From NCBI GenBank assembly GCA_964036045.1, contig OZ038392.1, forward strand, positions 25,424,663 through 25,488,662: a stretch of 64,000 nt of DNA, read 5' to 3'. Below are positions 11,355 to 23,082 of the stretch, piece by piece. Origin of the DNA: Eutreptiella sp. 'Long Island Sound 2002' (Eukaryota > Euglenozoa > Euglenophyceae > Eutreptiales > Eutreptiaceae). The position numbers were made by a program, and so were the translations under genes. Every line of letters starts with the position of its first letter. Positions within the stretch are counted from its first letter, which is position 1. Below the pieces are notes generated by a model, which worked only from the letters and a program-made list of their open reading frames with translations, searched no databases and had not been told where the DNA came from.

Positions 11355-12384
11355 GTCACCACAGTATATTTTGGTGGACGATTCCCCACCCCCACCGCCG
11401 CGACCGAATACTGTTGGTCATGTTCCCCCTCCGCCGTCACCCCGCCACCGCCAGGTGGCTTACATCGAGCACGTGCAAGGAATCCCGCACCTGGTTCGGC
11501 CATCTAGTGGTGGGGGTTCGGGGGGGGGACATCCCTCTAGTGGGGGGGCGCCAGCACCTGTTGCTGCGCGCCCCACACCCCCGTCTCGCCCTGCGGGGGG
11601 GCCCTCTGGTCCCTCCGTGGCGGGGGGGGCTGCTGGGGGGGGCGGTGGTGGGTCATCTCCTCCTCGTGGAGGGGGGGGTCCATCCTTTCGACATTCTGGG
11701 GGCCCCACTCCTACACGGGGGGAGGAAGACCTACAGCACACCTGTGGCTGTCCCCGGTGTGTGGTGCACTACGAAACGTGCATCCAATCTCTGATGGCAC
11801 AGGTGAAGGACCTGCGAACTCAGAATCTAGAGTTGCAGCGATCCCATCAGGAACTTTCTCAGGCAGTAGCCTCTACCGTGGGCATCAGTCAGTCCTACGG
11901 GGACCGGATGACCCAAATCTTGTCTACATTGGCTAAATTTGACGCGGCGGTTCAGGGCTACCGCCGGGATTCTAAAGTAGTGGAGGCTAGTGTGGCAGAT
12001 CATCTTAAGATGTCCAACGGCAACACGGCTAAGTGCTTTAGCGCAGTGGAGTCGCTCGCTACACGTTACGCCGCCGTTGCATCTAGGATCGATGCGTGGG
12101 ACCACTGGTACTCCACGCCTGCGGAACCCGTTACGGTGGTCATACCCCCGCCATCGGCGCCTCCACCCGTTCCTGATCCTACACCGGCGGCGCCTATGGC
12201 GCCCATGGGCGCGCCATCCGGTTCATCCGGTGGTGGGTGTGTCCTTCCTTTCTCCGTCCACCCATCCCACGATTGCATCTACCATCCGAACGCTTGTCCG
12301 GATTCGGGGTGGCCGAGGGGGGGGGGAAGAACACCACGAAAACCCCCACCCCCAAGAACCTACATCGTGGAGGGGAATCGCTGA
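11279..12384 (+). CDS. Gag of element C, middle segment (second frame)
   Basis: Continues Gag in the +1 frame after the first G10 run. It begins with the same ESP motifs, then a Pro/Gly/Ser-rich stretch with poly-Gly, then a predicted coiled coil (around MAQVKDLRTQNLELQRSHQELSQ, 11,790-11,870) suited to Gag multimerisation, followed by another Pro-rich linker. It loses sense after a second 10-G run at 12,317-12,326 and ends at 12,384 in the wrong frame. An ATG at 11,341 gives an ORF, but the motif continuity upstream shows that it is not the true start. Confidence 0.7.
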
Positions 12385-13963
12385 AAAGCAGAAGGAACGT
12401 GCTGTTCCCGAGTGGAGGGCGACGCCTAAGGGCGAAGAACACCCCACGGAGCCTACGGCCCCGTGGGCCAATGAAGAGGAGAACACCTCTTCGTTGGGGA
12501 ACATTAATCCCCTCACGAAAAATGTTTTCACTTCCCCTGGGAAACCTTTGTACACGCCCTCTCATCCTACGGATACGTGTACAGTCTCTCCAGTGAAGGT
12601 TGCACCAAGTGCAAGTGGAGGTGCACCCCCAACCATGGCTCCCCCTGCTTACCACCCGTACCAAATGCCTATGGTGCAAAATAGTTACACCAAAGCGGTG
12701 GAGGATAGTGATATGCCTAAACCGCAATTTAATGGGCAGCTAGAGTGGTACGACGAGTGGGTGGAGAAGCTTCAACAATGGTCGTGGGGGTGTGATCCCA
12801 TGTACCGAAAGGCCAACGAGGCAAAAATGATTTTGAGTACCTTGCCCCCATGGCTAAAGGCGATCATCAACGCCCGGGTTGCCGAGGCCACCCACCACAC
12901 ACGCACGGCCCCCACCCTCAGAGAGTTGTGGGACTTTTTGGAACAACATTTCCACGAGTATGACCCCTCAAGGGCTGATGAAAGGTGGCGAGCCCTCAAC
13001 CCCAGGGTGGTTAAAGGGCAAGTGACCCTCATCGACCTTGAAGATTTCTATGCTCGTTGGCAACGTTTGTTGCCTCTGAGCAATGAGACTCGTCCCCACG
13101 TGATCCGGGAGCAGCTCCTAAGCAAGCTCCCGTGGATCAAGGAGAAGGTCGTCAAGCAAGAGGCTAAGAATAGCCCAGACAGCTATGTGGTGGATTTTAG
13201 TGGCCTTGACCCTTCACCAGGTCGCGCCCCATTCGAAAAGGAACTCAGGAAATATAGCACTCAAGCTTGCACTACGGTTCCTGAGATTGTTTCCTATTCG
13301 GGGCCGGGGGTGATAGTTGACTGCAAAGACCCGGCTCTCCAGGAGTGGATCTTGAAACTCAACAACACACCTCACACACGCGGCTACACTATGAAAGTGG
13401 AGCAACGTAGGCCTCGTTTGAAGCCTGCGGAAATCTACGCCCTTGCCCATAAAAGCGTGTCGGAGAGGGAAGCTCTCGAACGCCTCAATAAAGGAGACAA
13501 GACGACGGTGACGTACACTCATCGCCCTTCTCACAATAAAACCGCGGTGAATGCGGTTAATGCGGAGGCTACGGCGGACCCTGACACCTCCGAACCCGCT
13601 GACACCTCCGTCAACGCCGTGGGTCACTCTAAACCTCCGGCGAAGAAACCCGTCGACCCCGGGGACAAACCGCCACCTACCTTTTGGGTTTCGTGTTCCA
13701 AACATTGGAAAACACGTAAACAAACGGAGATGGACATGTCTTGGATTGATTGGGGTGCCACCAATACCACCCTTTGGACGTGTAAGCCTAATTCTCCGTG
13801 CAATGACACTCATTGGAACATTGCGGGTAAGTCTAAAGGTGGTAAGCCTAAGGGTGGCGATAAGGGTGGCGGTGGTGATAAGGGTGGTGGTGGTTATAAG
13901 GGTGGCGGCTGCAAGGGCGATAAAGGAGGCAAGGGAGCGCCGAACGGGCGCGGACGTTGGTAG
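12327..13963 (+). CDS. Gag of element C, capsid and basic tail (third frame)
   Basis: C-terminal Gag. Residues encoded from about 12,710 to 13,240 form the helical retrotransposon Gag capsid region (WYDEWVEKLQQW ... LRELWDFLEQHF ... LEDFYARWQRLLPL). A compact segment after it (13,280-13,500) parallels one in element A Gag. The tail is a run of KGG, DKGGGG and related repeats, basic and glycine rich, in place of a CCHC zinc knuckle, so RNA binding is probably through this tail. The frame ends at a single TAG (13,961-13,963) in frame with pol. Confidence 0.85.
13961..13963 (+). other. In-frame UAG between gag and pol of element C
   Basis: The third Gag frame and pol share a frame and are separated only by this TAG (context TGG TAG GAG TGC). 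The open frame resumes immediately and no pol ATG lies before protease. The layout is that of stop-codon readthrough as in gammaretroviruses. Readthrough itself is inferred. Confidence 0.7.
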
Positions 13964-16900
13964 GAGTGCCCAGAGGCGCCCCCTTCGAAAGAAGAAAACC
14001 TCGGGCACCCCAGTGACACTACCGTGGCTCTCGTTCCATCGAGAGTCATGAAGGGGCACATAGTGACTAGTGAGATTCAAACCGAACTTTCCGTTCAGGT
14101 TGTTTTGCCCAATGGAGAACGCAAGGCCCTCCGTGTTTTGGTGGATTTTGGGTGCCAAGCGGTCGCTTTGGCCAACCCCAATGTTTTTGGAGACCAACTC
14201 TCCGAAAAATATGAATCCCCCCAACGGAGGCGCCTACTCCAAGCGGATAATGAGACGCCTTTGCCGCGGGGGGACGAGCAAATAGACGTCAAAATTCAAT
14301 TTACGGGGGTTGTGGATGGGTGTGTTTCACTTCCTCGTGTTGCCCAATATGGCATGTCCCCGTACCTTGTCCTGAATTTACCTTGGGATATGGTTTTGGG
14401 GCAGCCATGGGGTTACGCACATTGTGTGAGCCATTTTGCCCGTTTCAATTGTTTGTACTCTCACCATCCAGTGCACCCCCGTTTTTGGATTGAGGACTTC
14501 CGTGAGGCTCCACGAACCGGCAAACCATTTTTGGTGAAACCCATTCATGGTAAGGTGTCACGTCAGTCCGTGGGGGGCCTAACCGTTCCAGTCATTGGGG
14601 CGGTCACTCCTACGCACCCTGCCCCGGCCATTGTGGTTACGCCCCCTGGTGGCGAACCGCCTAACCGTGTTGAGGCCGACAAACACATATCCTATGCCTT
14701 GACCGCTTCCTCCGTGGCCCCCGTACAGGACCGGGCTTGTGCTTTGGAGCTCGTTGAATTTGCTCCCGAAGCCCTTGCCCGTGATGTTCTACCTACGCGG
14801 CGTGATGGGTCCATGTGGACCCAGTCTGACTATGGCCTCACGCCATATTGGGCCGCACATGTCAAAAAACAATTTGGCAAAAACCCCGACGTGGACGCCT
14901 TCAATAGGGTCCCGGGTATGGCCCAGGCTACCCGTTGGGTTTCGCCGCTTGAAGATTTCTTTTCCACTCCCGCGGACCCCTCCAAATTGTATTGGATGTG
15001 CCCTCCCTATCATCGGTTTTCCGATTGTGTTGGGAAAATTCGGCAAGAAAAACTACGACCCATCGTCGTAGGGCCGAAGTGGACACATAGGGAGTGGCGG
15101 AAACCCCTTATGGAAATTACTTTGCAAGGGTACCACCTTCCTGGGCCAGAGACTAAAGCCTGTCTCTATCAGAATGACCACCTCACGCCCCTTCCTCAAC
15201 GGGGTTGGTCCACGGTGGCGCTATACGTGGACGGTGGTATTGCGGAGGAAAATTTGGCGGCCACTAAATGTCATGTGGCCTCCGTTTTGGCACCGGCCGT
15301 CTCTAACCCCAACACGGATGGCGAGCCGGGCATGACCTCGGAGGAAGAGTCGGAGGATGAAAGGGTGCCTAACCATTTGGCTTCGGTGCGCACCCTCACG
15401 TATCAGGCGACCCATAAAAAACTCCTCGCACCCGTTACTCTTGATCCTACCCCCGAAGATTTGGAGGCACAAGAATGCGTGCGTTCACGCATTGCGAAAA
15501 TTGAACGAGAGTTATTGGGTGGGAGGGCCACTACCGTTAAGCGTTACCGAAAACGTAAAGGCGCCACACGATTGTTGGCGGCTTCTCGTGTGGGTGGCGT
15601 TGTCACCACCCAAGAGCCTATTGTGTCTCCGGAGGTGGAGCTCATGAGGAAACGCATCCTCGCGGACTATGAGCGGGATGTTTTTAGCGGGGAGGTTCGT
15701 CGCCGTCCGGACCAGGAACACCCTAAGGTCCATGGTACGGAGCGGTTGGGGTTTGCTCAACTTGACCTATACCCGAACGCCAAACCCAAGTCCGTGAAGC
15801 CTATACGGTTGGTGGGGGAGCGTGCCGCGGCGGAGCAAGAAATAGTGGAGGACTTTTTGGCTCGTGGCTGGATTGAGCCGTGCCCTGCCTCCGAATGGGC
15901 GTCCAACGGTTTCGTTGTGCCCAAGAAAGAGAAAGGAAAGTGGCGCCTCGTGGTGGACTACCGCCAACTTAATGAGGCTACCTTGCCCGACGCACACCCC
16001 CTCCCCCTCATTGAAAACATGTTGGAAAATCAATCCAAACACAAGATTTTCACTATTGTGGACTTGAGTAAAGGGTTTCATCAAATTCCCCTTCACCCTG
16101 AATCCCGGGCTAAGACCGCCATGAATTTGGCGGGTAAGCGATACCAATGGCGTGTTATGCCTATGGGTATCAAGAATGGGCCCGCTATTTTTCAACGGGT
16201 CATGGACCATATTTTGCAGGGTTTGGATTGTGCGGACGTATCTATTGATGATATTATTATTGGTTCCTCCGGTGCGACGGAGGAGGAGCTATTGGCTAAC
16301 CACGACTGCGACGTGCGTGCCGTGTTGGATAGGCTACGAAAAGAGGAGTTGGTTGCTTCGGTTAGCAAAACCGATTTCTTTGTTCGTTCGGTTGAGTTTT
16401 GTGGCCATGTGTTGGAAAATGGCACACGTCGGCCGGCGCCAGGGAAAATGTTGGCGCTTGAGCGTTCGGGCGAACCGGATAATGTTCAGGAGCTCCGGGG
16501 GTTCTTGGGGCTCGCCAACTATTATTCGGGCTATGTCCAAAACTACGCCTCCATAGCTACCCCTTTGATTAATATGTTGAAGGATTTGCCTAAGCATAAG
16601 AATGGCAAAAAGATAGGCCTAACATGGAATGCTTCGGCTAACGAGGCCTTTTTGAAGCTCAAGTGTGCTATTACGGATATTGTTCCCCTCCAACTAGCCG
16701 ATTGGGATAAGGACTTTGTCCTCACCCCGGACGCTAGTAATCGGGCGGTGGGGGCGGCCCTACAGCAGGAAGGTCCCGATGGTGCCCTACGCCCCCTTGC
16801 CTTTTTCTCCCGCAAATTGTCAGGCAGCCAATTGAATTGGAGCACTCGGGAGAAAGAATGCTACGCCATAGTGGCGGCGCTTTTAAAATGGCATGGTTGG

Positions 16901-18525
16901 GTGGGGAACAAGCGCGTGGAGGTCCGTATGGACCACCGTAGCCTTGAAAATTGGGCTACGGAGGACCTCAAAACCGTGGGGGGTCCCTCTCCATGCCAAG
17001 CACGTTGGCATGAATTGTTCTCTAAATTCGACCTCCATGTGGTTTACACTCCGGGGCCAGTGAACCCCGTGGGTGATTTCTTGTCCTTTTGGGCTTACCC
17101 TGCTAACCCGGCGTTGGCTGATGTGTCCATACATGGGACGGCCCAAGCGGCCGGGGATGTGCGGGACATGATGGCGGCCGAGAAGGAGGAACTTCTTGCC
17201 CGCCCCCTTGTATTTAGGGCGGTTGTGGCGCCCGTTGTTACTAGGTCTAAAACGGCGCCTCGGGCTCGAGGGGCACCCGCGTGTGATCCACCCCCTCTGG
17301 CTTCGCCTCCAGTGGGGGGGGGGACGAAGCAAAAGAGAAAGCTTCGGAGACTGGAGCGAATTGTCAAGATAAAAAAATTTTGGAAGTCCCACAAGAAAGC
17401 AACTCCTATACATGGGGAGGATGCTCCCAATGTTTTTGAGATAAATTGGGCTAAACACTACCCAAATTGTCAACGCTACAAACAAATGTGGCAAGATGCC
17501 TTGAATGGGAGCTTCCAAGATGGAGTGAGGTTGGTGGATAACAAGCTCGTCCGTAATAGACGGTGGTGTGTTCCTACGCCGCTAGTGCATCCTTTGGTAG
17601 CCGAATACCATGATGCATTTCACTTAACTACCTCCAGTGTGGAAAAACACTGGAAGGAAATTAACCATGGCGTGGAAGGTGAGGGGTTGTACAAAGCAGT
17701 GGAACTGCAATGTCAAACGTGTCCCTCATGTGCCTTTCACACGCATGACACCAAGCGCAAGCAAGGGTACATGACCCCTATGCCTATACCTATGGAGCCC
17801 ATGGACTCCATAGCGCTTGATGTGTTTCACTACCCTTCCACCTCCCACGATGGAGAGGTGTTTGACCGAATGCTCCTATGTGTATGCCGGCTTTCCGGCT
17901 ACCTCATCGCGATCCCTATTCCTAAACCCCGTCATGAAGACAAGGATGAAGGGCCAACATGGAGAAGAGCGGCCCATTTTGTAATGGAGCGCTGGGTGGA
18001 TAGGTTCGGAGCCCCTCGTGAAATATGCTCCGACCGTGGGCCACAATTTGTGAGCCAATATTTCCAAACCCTTTGTTCTAAGATTGGTGCCCGCTCGACT
18101 ATGTGTCTCGCGGGTAGGCACCAAGGTAATGGCAAGGCCGAAAATACTGGCAAGCAGCTAAGGCGTGCCGTTGCTAAAGCCATTACCTTGAAGAAAAAGA
18201 AAACTAACTGGGTAGAGGTTTTGCCCGCCGTTGTACGAGCGTTGCATGAGACTACAGGTCCTTCAGGTTATACACCTAACGAGATTGTGTTTGGTAAACA
18301 CAACCGTACTAAGGGGCCTCCTCTTGCTGAGCCTAAGGGGGTGGCCCAAGACGCTGCTCACTACTTCCAACGGCGTGAGGAGCTTATTGCTCTTGCACGG
18401 AGGGCTATGATTCAAGTGCAAGAGACAATGGCTCGTAAGTACAATAAGAGTAGGAGGATGTCCCCCAATTTCTTAAAAGGGGACCGCGTATGGGTCCGTC
18501 GCCAACGCAAAAATCTTGGCGATAA
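13964..18525 (+). CDS. pol: Pol polyprotein of element C: PR-linker-RT-RNase H-integrase, first part
   Basis: Ty3/gypsy Pol, open for over 1,500 codons. Residues below are counted from 14,024. Protease is near residue 41, but its active site reads DFG in place of DTG/DSG. A linker domain follows (about 275-400: VDAFN ... WMCPPYHRF ... IVVGPKW). RT carries VVDYRQLNE, VDLSKGFHQ and SIDD at about 740-743, with both catalytic Asp present but Ser/Ile before them. RNase H has PDAS, REKE and MDH. Integrase has HxxxH and CPSC zinc ligands and the DDE set ALDVF, CSDRGPQF and NGKAE. The frame is cut near 18,526 by a foldback element and resumes at 22,891. Confidence 0.93.
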
Positions 18526-19543
18526 GACTTGTGTAACCGCAGAAACAGGCTTGTAACTGCACTGAGATGTCTATGGGTAGACCTTGACTTTCATTCCTCT
18601 TGTTTATGGAATGTTTGAGGACTGATCGGCAAAGCCAAAACTCTAGAACTCTGAACTCAATAGCAAACAAGCAGGGCACAGACATGGCAAAGAACTCGAA
18701 TACCCAGTTGTTGAGAGGTCCGTGTATCCGAGAGTCCAGAGCTCCAAAGGGGCAAGAAAGCCCTTGTGGCATGAGCCCTTGGCAAGAGCCGATTCAGGCT
18801 CGTATCATACCCTAATAGAATAGGAGACAGAAAGTACATTGCAGAGCTATAATCAAGTATACATAAATCACACAACAGAACAACGAAAGTCGCAAAATTT
18901 CTGGTCTATCCGCTCTCCTCTTCTGTGTGCATGCGCTGTGCGCTTCGCGCGTGTGCTCGCTCTGGCTTTCCTCGCTCGCTCTCTCACTCACTCGGGCTCA
19001 CACTACGCCTCGCCCATCGTTCACTCACTCGCTCCCTCCCTCCGACCCTCGCTCACTGGTTCCCTTACACTCCCCTAAGCCGGGCGGTGAGGATGGTTGG
19101 GGCGGGCGGCAGAAATAAAAACTGTCTGTCCCATCTGGTAAAAGGACCCAGTGTACATGTAAACTCAGTAAGTGCCAGTGAGCTGTACACACACACTGTA
19201 GGGCACAAAGTAAAAAGTAGGGAGTGGCGCAGCGACTCTCCCCTAATGCCGGAGAGCTTGCTCGGAGGAATTAGACAATGCAAGATTGGAAAAAGAATTC
19301 TGACTCTGAATCTGAAAATTGGAATGAAGACAGATGGTGGCTGCAGAACTGAGCGTATCAACCACGCTGCAGAACTGAGCGTATCAACCACTGGTCGTCG
19401 TCAGGTTGCGCCTCCGATCCGCCAGGGAATTCTGATGTGAACAGTAAATCAACTGCTGACGACATGACCCAACCGTGACTCAGACATGGCAAAAGAAAAT
19501 GCTTGTTGGCCTGCTGGCATCATCCGACTGTCCCTCACTGTCA
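18526..19543 (+). repeat. Left terminal inverted repeat of the foldback element
   Basis: Reverse complement of 21,863-22,890 with scattered substitutions. It contains a CTCACTCACTCG-like simple-sequence patch near 18,960-19,060. Confidence 0.88.
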
Positions 19544-21429
19544 GTGTGGTGTCTGTCTCTGTGCTTGTGCTGTGCCTGATCTAGGTGCGAAACTTTGTTG
19601 GCCTGATGGCATCATCCGACTGTCCCTCACTGTCAGTGTGTTGTCTGTCTCTGTGCTTGTGCTGTGCCTGATCTAGGTGCGAAACTCAATGATCTTGTGG
19701 CTGGTCTGGTTGTTCCTGGCTTCCCTGGTCCGTGCTCCGTCCTCCCTTTGTGTCTTCTCTGTTGTGGGTCCGTGTGGTGGTGTTGGTGGCTGAGGCGTCA
19801 CTGAAGCCGTCACTCGTGTGTTGTGTTTTGTTGTTCCTCTCAGTTCCTCCCTGGTCTGCTCTGATTGTTCTCTCATTTGTGGTCTGTGGTCTCTGGTCAC
19901 TGGTCGCTACGCTCTCGGCTCACTCACTCTCACCCTTGTCACTCTGCTCCTTACTGTGACTTGACATCTTAGTGGCGCCTGGTTCAGACGCCTGGTTCCC
20001 CACAACACTAGGCTCTCCTAAAGGGAAATGTACACATGTGAGCGGTCACCGGTGGTGGCAGGCTGATGATTGACAGGCGAAAATACAGGGCTTGCCTAAC
20101 ACACGGTAGAAGAAACTGAAGACCCGTGCGGAAACTGGACTTGCATGACCCACACACAGTAAGGAAAGAAGAACCTGTGCGGGACTGACCAACTGAGGTT
20201 AAACTCTGGCACCTGAGATACTCTGTTTGGACACAACTCTGACACTGTAACTGAAGTTCTGAACACCCACTGGAAAACTGATGGAATGATGACTGCAATT
20301 CTGGACCAACTGACTGGGTAAACCTATCAACCTTTGCTAACCTTCAACACATTGGACTTTCTGACTTACTAACTGACCTATGGCGAAAAACTGTTTGACT
20401 GCAGGTGTGACTTGTGGCAATTAAGCTATGTCTGCCTGCTGTGGCTCGTGGTAGTGGCTCGTGGTTTCTGTTCTGGGTGTCGGTCTGACTGCTTCTGCTG
20501 GCTGTGTAATTTACATGCAGCGACTGGTCATGGCCGTTGGCACAAGCCATACAACACACAACATATAACTGGCGAATCAGTTTCAGCCACACTAGGCACT
20601 TCGAAACTACTCAGCTTGAACAAAAACTGCAAACAAATTGCAAACACCACTAACTGTCAACCTGTGCAAACTGTCATGAATCAACACACAGTAAACTTTA
20701 AAAATGAACCTTGACCTGAACCAACATGACTGTCTGTAGCTGTGAATAGGGCAAAGGATTGTAACCATTATAAAAAGGCCGCTCGCTGGCGTCGTCCTGG
20801 CCGTCGCCCTTGTTGGCGTTGCCGTCGCTCTCCTTGGCGTTGTCGTCGCCCGTGTTGGCGTCGTCGCCGTTCATCAGTGTCCGCTCAAGATTTGAAACAC
20901 TGATACCGATCACTAAAATTTGTTGGTGGCGCCGTACTGGCACCTCAGTTCGACCTCTCAACTTTTTCAAGACTGGGACAATAGGAGAAAGACCTTCATC
21001 AATGTCATAGTTGGCGAAGGACAGGAAGGGTTGCAAACTCCACAAGAATTTTCGAACCAGGAGTGGGATTTTGACCTTGGTGCAGTCGATAACTGGACTT
21101 CAGCCTCAAACGGCGTTCCTCACGCTGACTCTGTAAAGACTCATCCTTTGTTTCGAGTGCACAGTCATTTGGCGCAGCACTGTCAAACTCATCCACACCA
21201 CGAGCAGTGACAACAGAGTGGTTGGTGGGTCTTCTTCAGTTGTGCTGAGCATTCTGTTAGGCGGCGAAGCTGCCGGTTTGTTGTGTCTGGACAAACATCC
21301 TTCTGTCTCTGCGGCGGATGCTGCTGAGCTGCCAAGACACTGATTTGAGACCGGATCAAGAACGCAAATGCAGAACTCACTCTCCTCTGACCCTGAGTGC
21401 CTCATAAGCCAAGTGATAATCACTGAATC
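19544..21429. other. Interior of the foldback element, no gene recognised
   Basis: Holds a tandem duplication of about 94 bp (19,500s and 19,600s, with CTGTGCCTGATCTAGGTGCG), a GTCGTC/GTTGGC-rich patch at about 20,790-20,870 and otherwise unique sequence. Short ORFs show no domain I know. Confidence 0.6.
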
Positions 21430-21859
21430 GGCTTGTAACTGCAGAAACAGGCTTGTAACTGCACTGAGATGTCTATGGGTAGACCTTGACTTTGATTCCT
21501 CTTGTTTATGGAATGTTTGAGGACTGATCGGCAAAGCCAAAACTCTAGAACTCTGAACTCAATAGCAAACAAGCAGGGCACAGACATGGCAAAGAACTCG
21601 AATACCCAGTTGTTGAGAGGTCCGTGTATCCCAGAGTCCAGAGCTCCAAAGGGGCAAGAAAGCCCTTGTGGCATGAGCCCTTGGCAAGAGCCGACTCAGG
21701 CTCGTATCATACCCTAATAGAATAGGAGACATAAAGTACATTGCAGAGCTATAATCAAGTATACATAAATCACACAACAGAACAACGAAAGTCGCAACAT
21801 TTCGGGTCTATCCGCTCTCCTCTTCTGTGTGCATGCGCTGTGCGCTTCGCGCGTGTGCC
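21430..21859 (+). repeat. Internal direct copy of the left terminus of the foldback element
   Basis: Nearly identical to 18,526-18,956, and it starts with an intact GGCTTGTAACTGC. It suggests that a second, shorter element inserted or recombined inside the first. Confidence 0.85.
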
Positions 21860-21862
21860 GAT

Positions 21863-22890
21863 TGACAGTGAGGGACAGTCGGATGATGCCAGCAGGCCAA
21901 CAAGCATTTTCTTTTGCCATGTCTGAGTCACGGTTGGGTCATGTCGTCAGCAGTTGATTTACTGTTCACATCAGAATTCCCTGGCGGATCGGAGGCGCAA
22001 GCCTGACAACGACCAGTGGTTGATACGCTCAGTTCTGCAGCGTGGTTGATACGCTCAGTTCTGCAGCCACCATCTGTCTTCATTCCAATTTTCAGATTCA
22101 GATTCAGAATTCTTTTTCCAATCTTGCATTGTCTAATTCCTCCGAGCAAGCTCTCCGGCATTAGGGGAGAGTCGCTGCGCCACTCCCTACTTTTTACTTT
22201 GTGCCCTACAGTGTGTGTGTACAGCTCACTGGCACTTACTGAGTTTACATGTACACTGGGTCCTTTTACCAGATGGGACAGACAGTTTTTATTTCCGCCG
22301 CCCGCCCCAACCATCCTCACCGCCCGGCTTAGGGGAGTGTAAGGGAACCAGTGAGCGAGGGTCGGAGGGAGGGAGCGAGTGAGTGAACGATGGGCGAGGC
22401 GTAGTGTGAGCCCGAGTGAGTGAGAGAGCGAGCGAGGAAAGCCAGAGCGAGCACACGCGCGAAGCGCACAGCGCATGCACACAGAGGAGGAGATCGGATA
22501 GACCAGAAATTTTGCGACTTTCGTTGTTCTGTTGTGTGATGTATGTATACTTGATAAGCTCTGCAATGTACTTTATGTCTCCTATTCGATTAGGGTATGA
22601 TACGAGCCTGAATCGGCTCTTGCCATTGGCTCTTGCCAAGGGCTCTTGCCACAAGGGCTTTCTTGCCCCTTTGGAAGCCTGGACTCAGGGATACACGGAC
22701 CTCTCAACAACTGGGTATTCGAGTTCTTTGCCATGTCCGTGCCGTGCTTGTTTGCTATTGAGTTCGGAGTTCTAGAGTTTTGGCTTTGCCGATCAGTCCT
22801 CAAACATTCCATAAACAAGAGGAATCAAAGTCAAGGTCTACCCATAGACATCTCAGTGCAGTTACAAGCCTGTTTCTGCAGTTACAAGCC
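21863..22890 (-). repeat. Right terminal inverted repeat of the foldback element
   Basis: Inverted partner of 18,526-19,543, ending GTTACAAGCC at 22,890 directly before the resumed pol codons. Confidence 0.88.
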
Positions 22891-23082
22891 GATTGTCCCT
22901 ATTGGGATGGGCCCTATGAGGTCGTGGCCAAGAAGGCGCACGACCTCTATGTTATCCAAGTGGACCAACGGAGGTTAGTTGACGTCCACGTTGATTGTTT
23001 GATGAAACCGGTCAACTCCCCTCGCTCCCCCGTGCCTCTAAATTACACGGAGGAGGTTGCTAGAGTGCCCTCCCAGTCTTAG
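22891..23082 (+). CDS. pol: Pol of element C, integrase C-terminus (continuation)
   Basis: Resumes Pol after the foldback element: DCPYWDGPYEVVAKK ... YVIQVDQ, the SH3-like integrase C-terminal subdomain that usually follows GDxVWV. It ends PSQS at a TAG (23,080-23,082). The frame then continues directly into chromodomain sequence, so this TAG is either a premature stop or a regulated one. Confidence 0.85.
   Translation, partial: DCPYWDGPYEVVAKKAHDLYVIQVDQRRLVDVHVDCLMKPVNSPRSPVPLNYTEEVARVPSQS

Larger units (their letters stand above)
18526..22890. mobile_element. Foldback element with 1-kb terminal inverted repeats, inserted in pol of C
   Basis: 4.37 kb bounded by inverted repeats. The outer ends repeat GGCTTGTAACTGC twice, separated by AGAAACA; at the left end the first copy has decayed. 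A third copy of the outer 430 bp lies in direct orientation at 21,430-21,859, so the right third forms a smaller foldback by itself. No transposase ORF is present; long frames in the repeats are not conserved in kind and look non-coding. The flanks (GATAA on the left, GATTG on the right) share only GAT, so the duplication is unresolved. The host pol frame joins sensibly across the insert (GD ... DCPYWDGPYEV). Confidence 0.85.

Noticed and set aside
18925-19440. 171-codon ORF in the foldback inverted repeat, with a 212-codon relative at 21,928-22,566
   Set aside because: Present because the repeat is present twice. Composition follows simple CTCACT-like sequence and no motif is visible.
18521-22899. 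9-bp MULE-type target duplication around the foldback element
   Set aside because: The flanking bases share only GAT; no longer duplication can be aligned without assuming several mutations.
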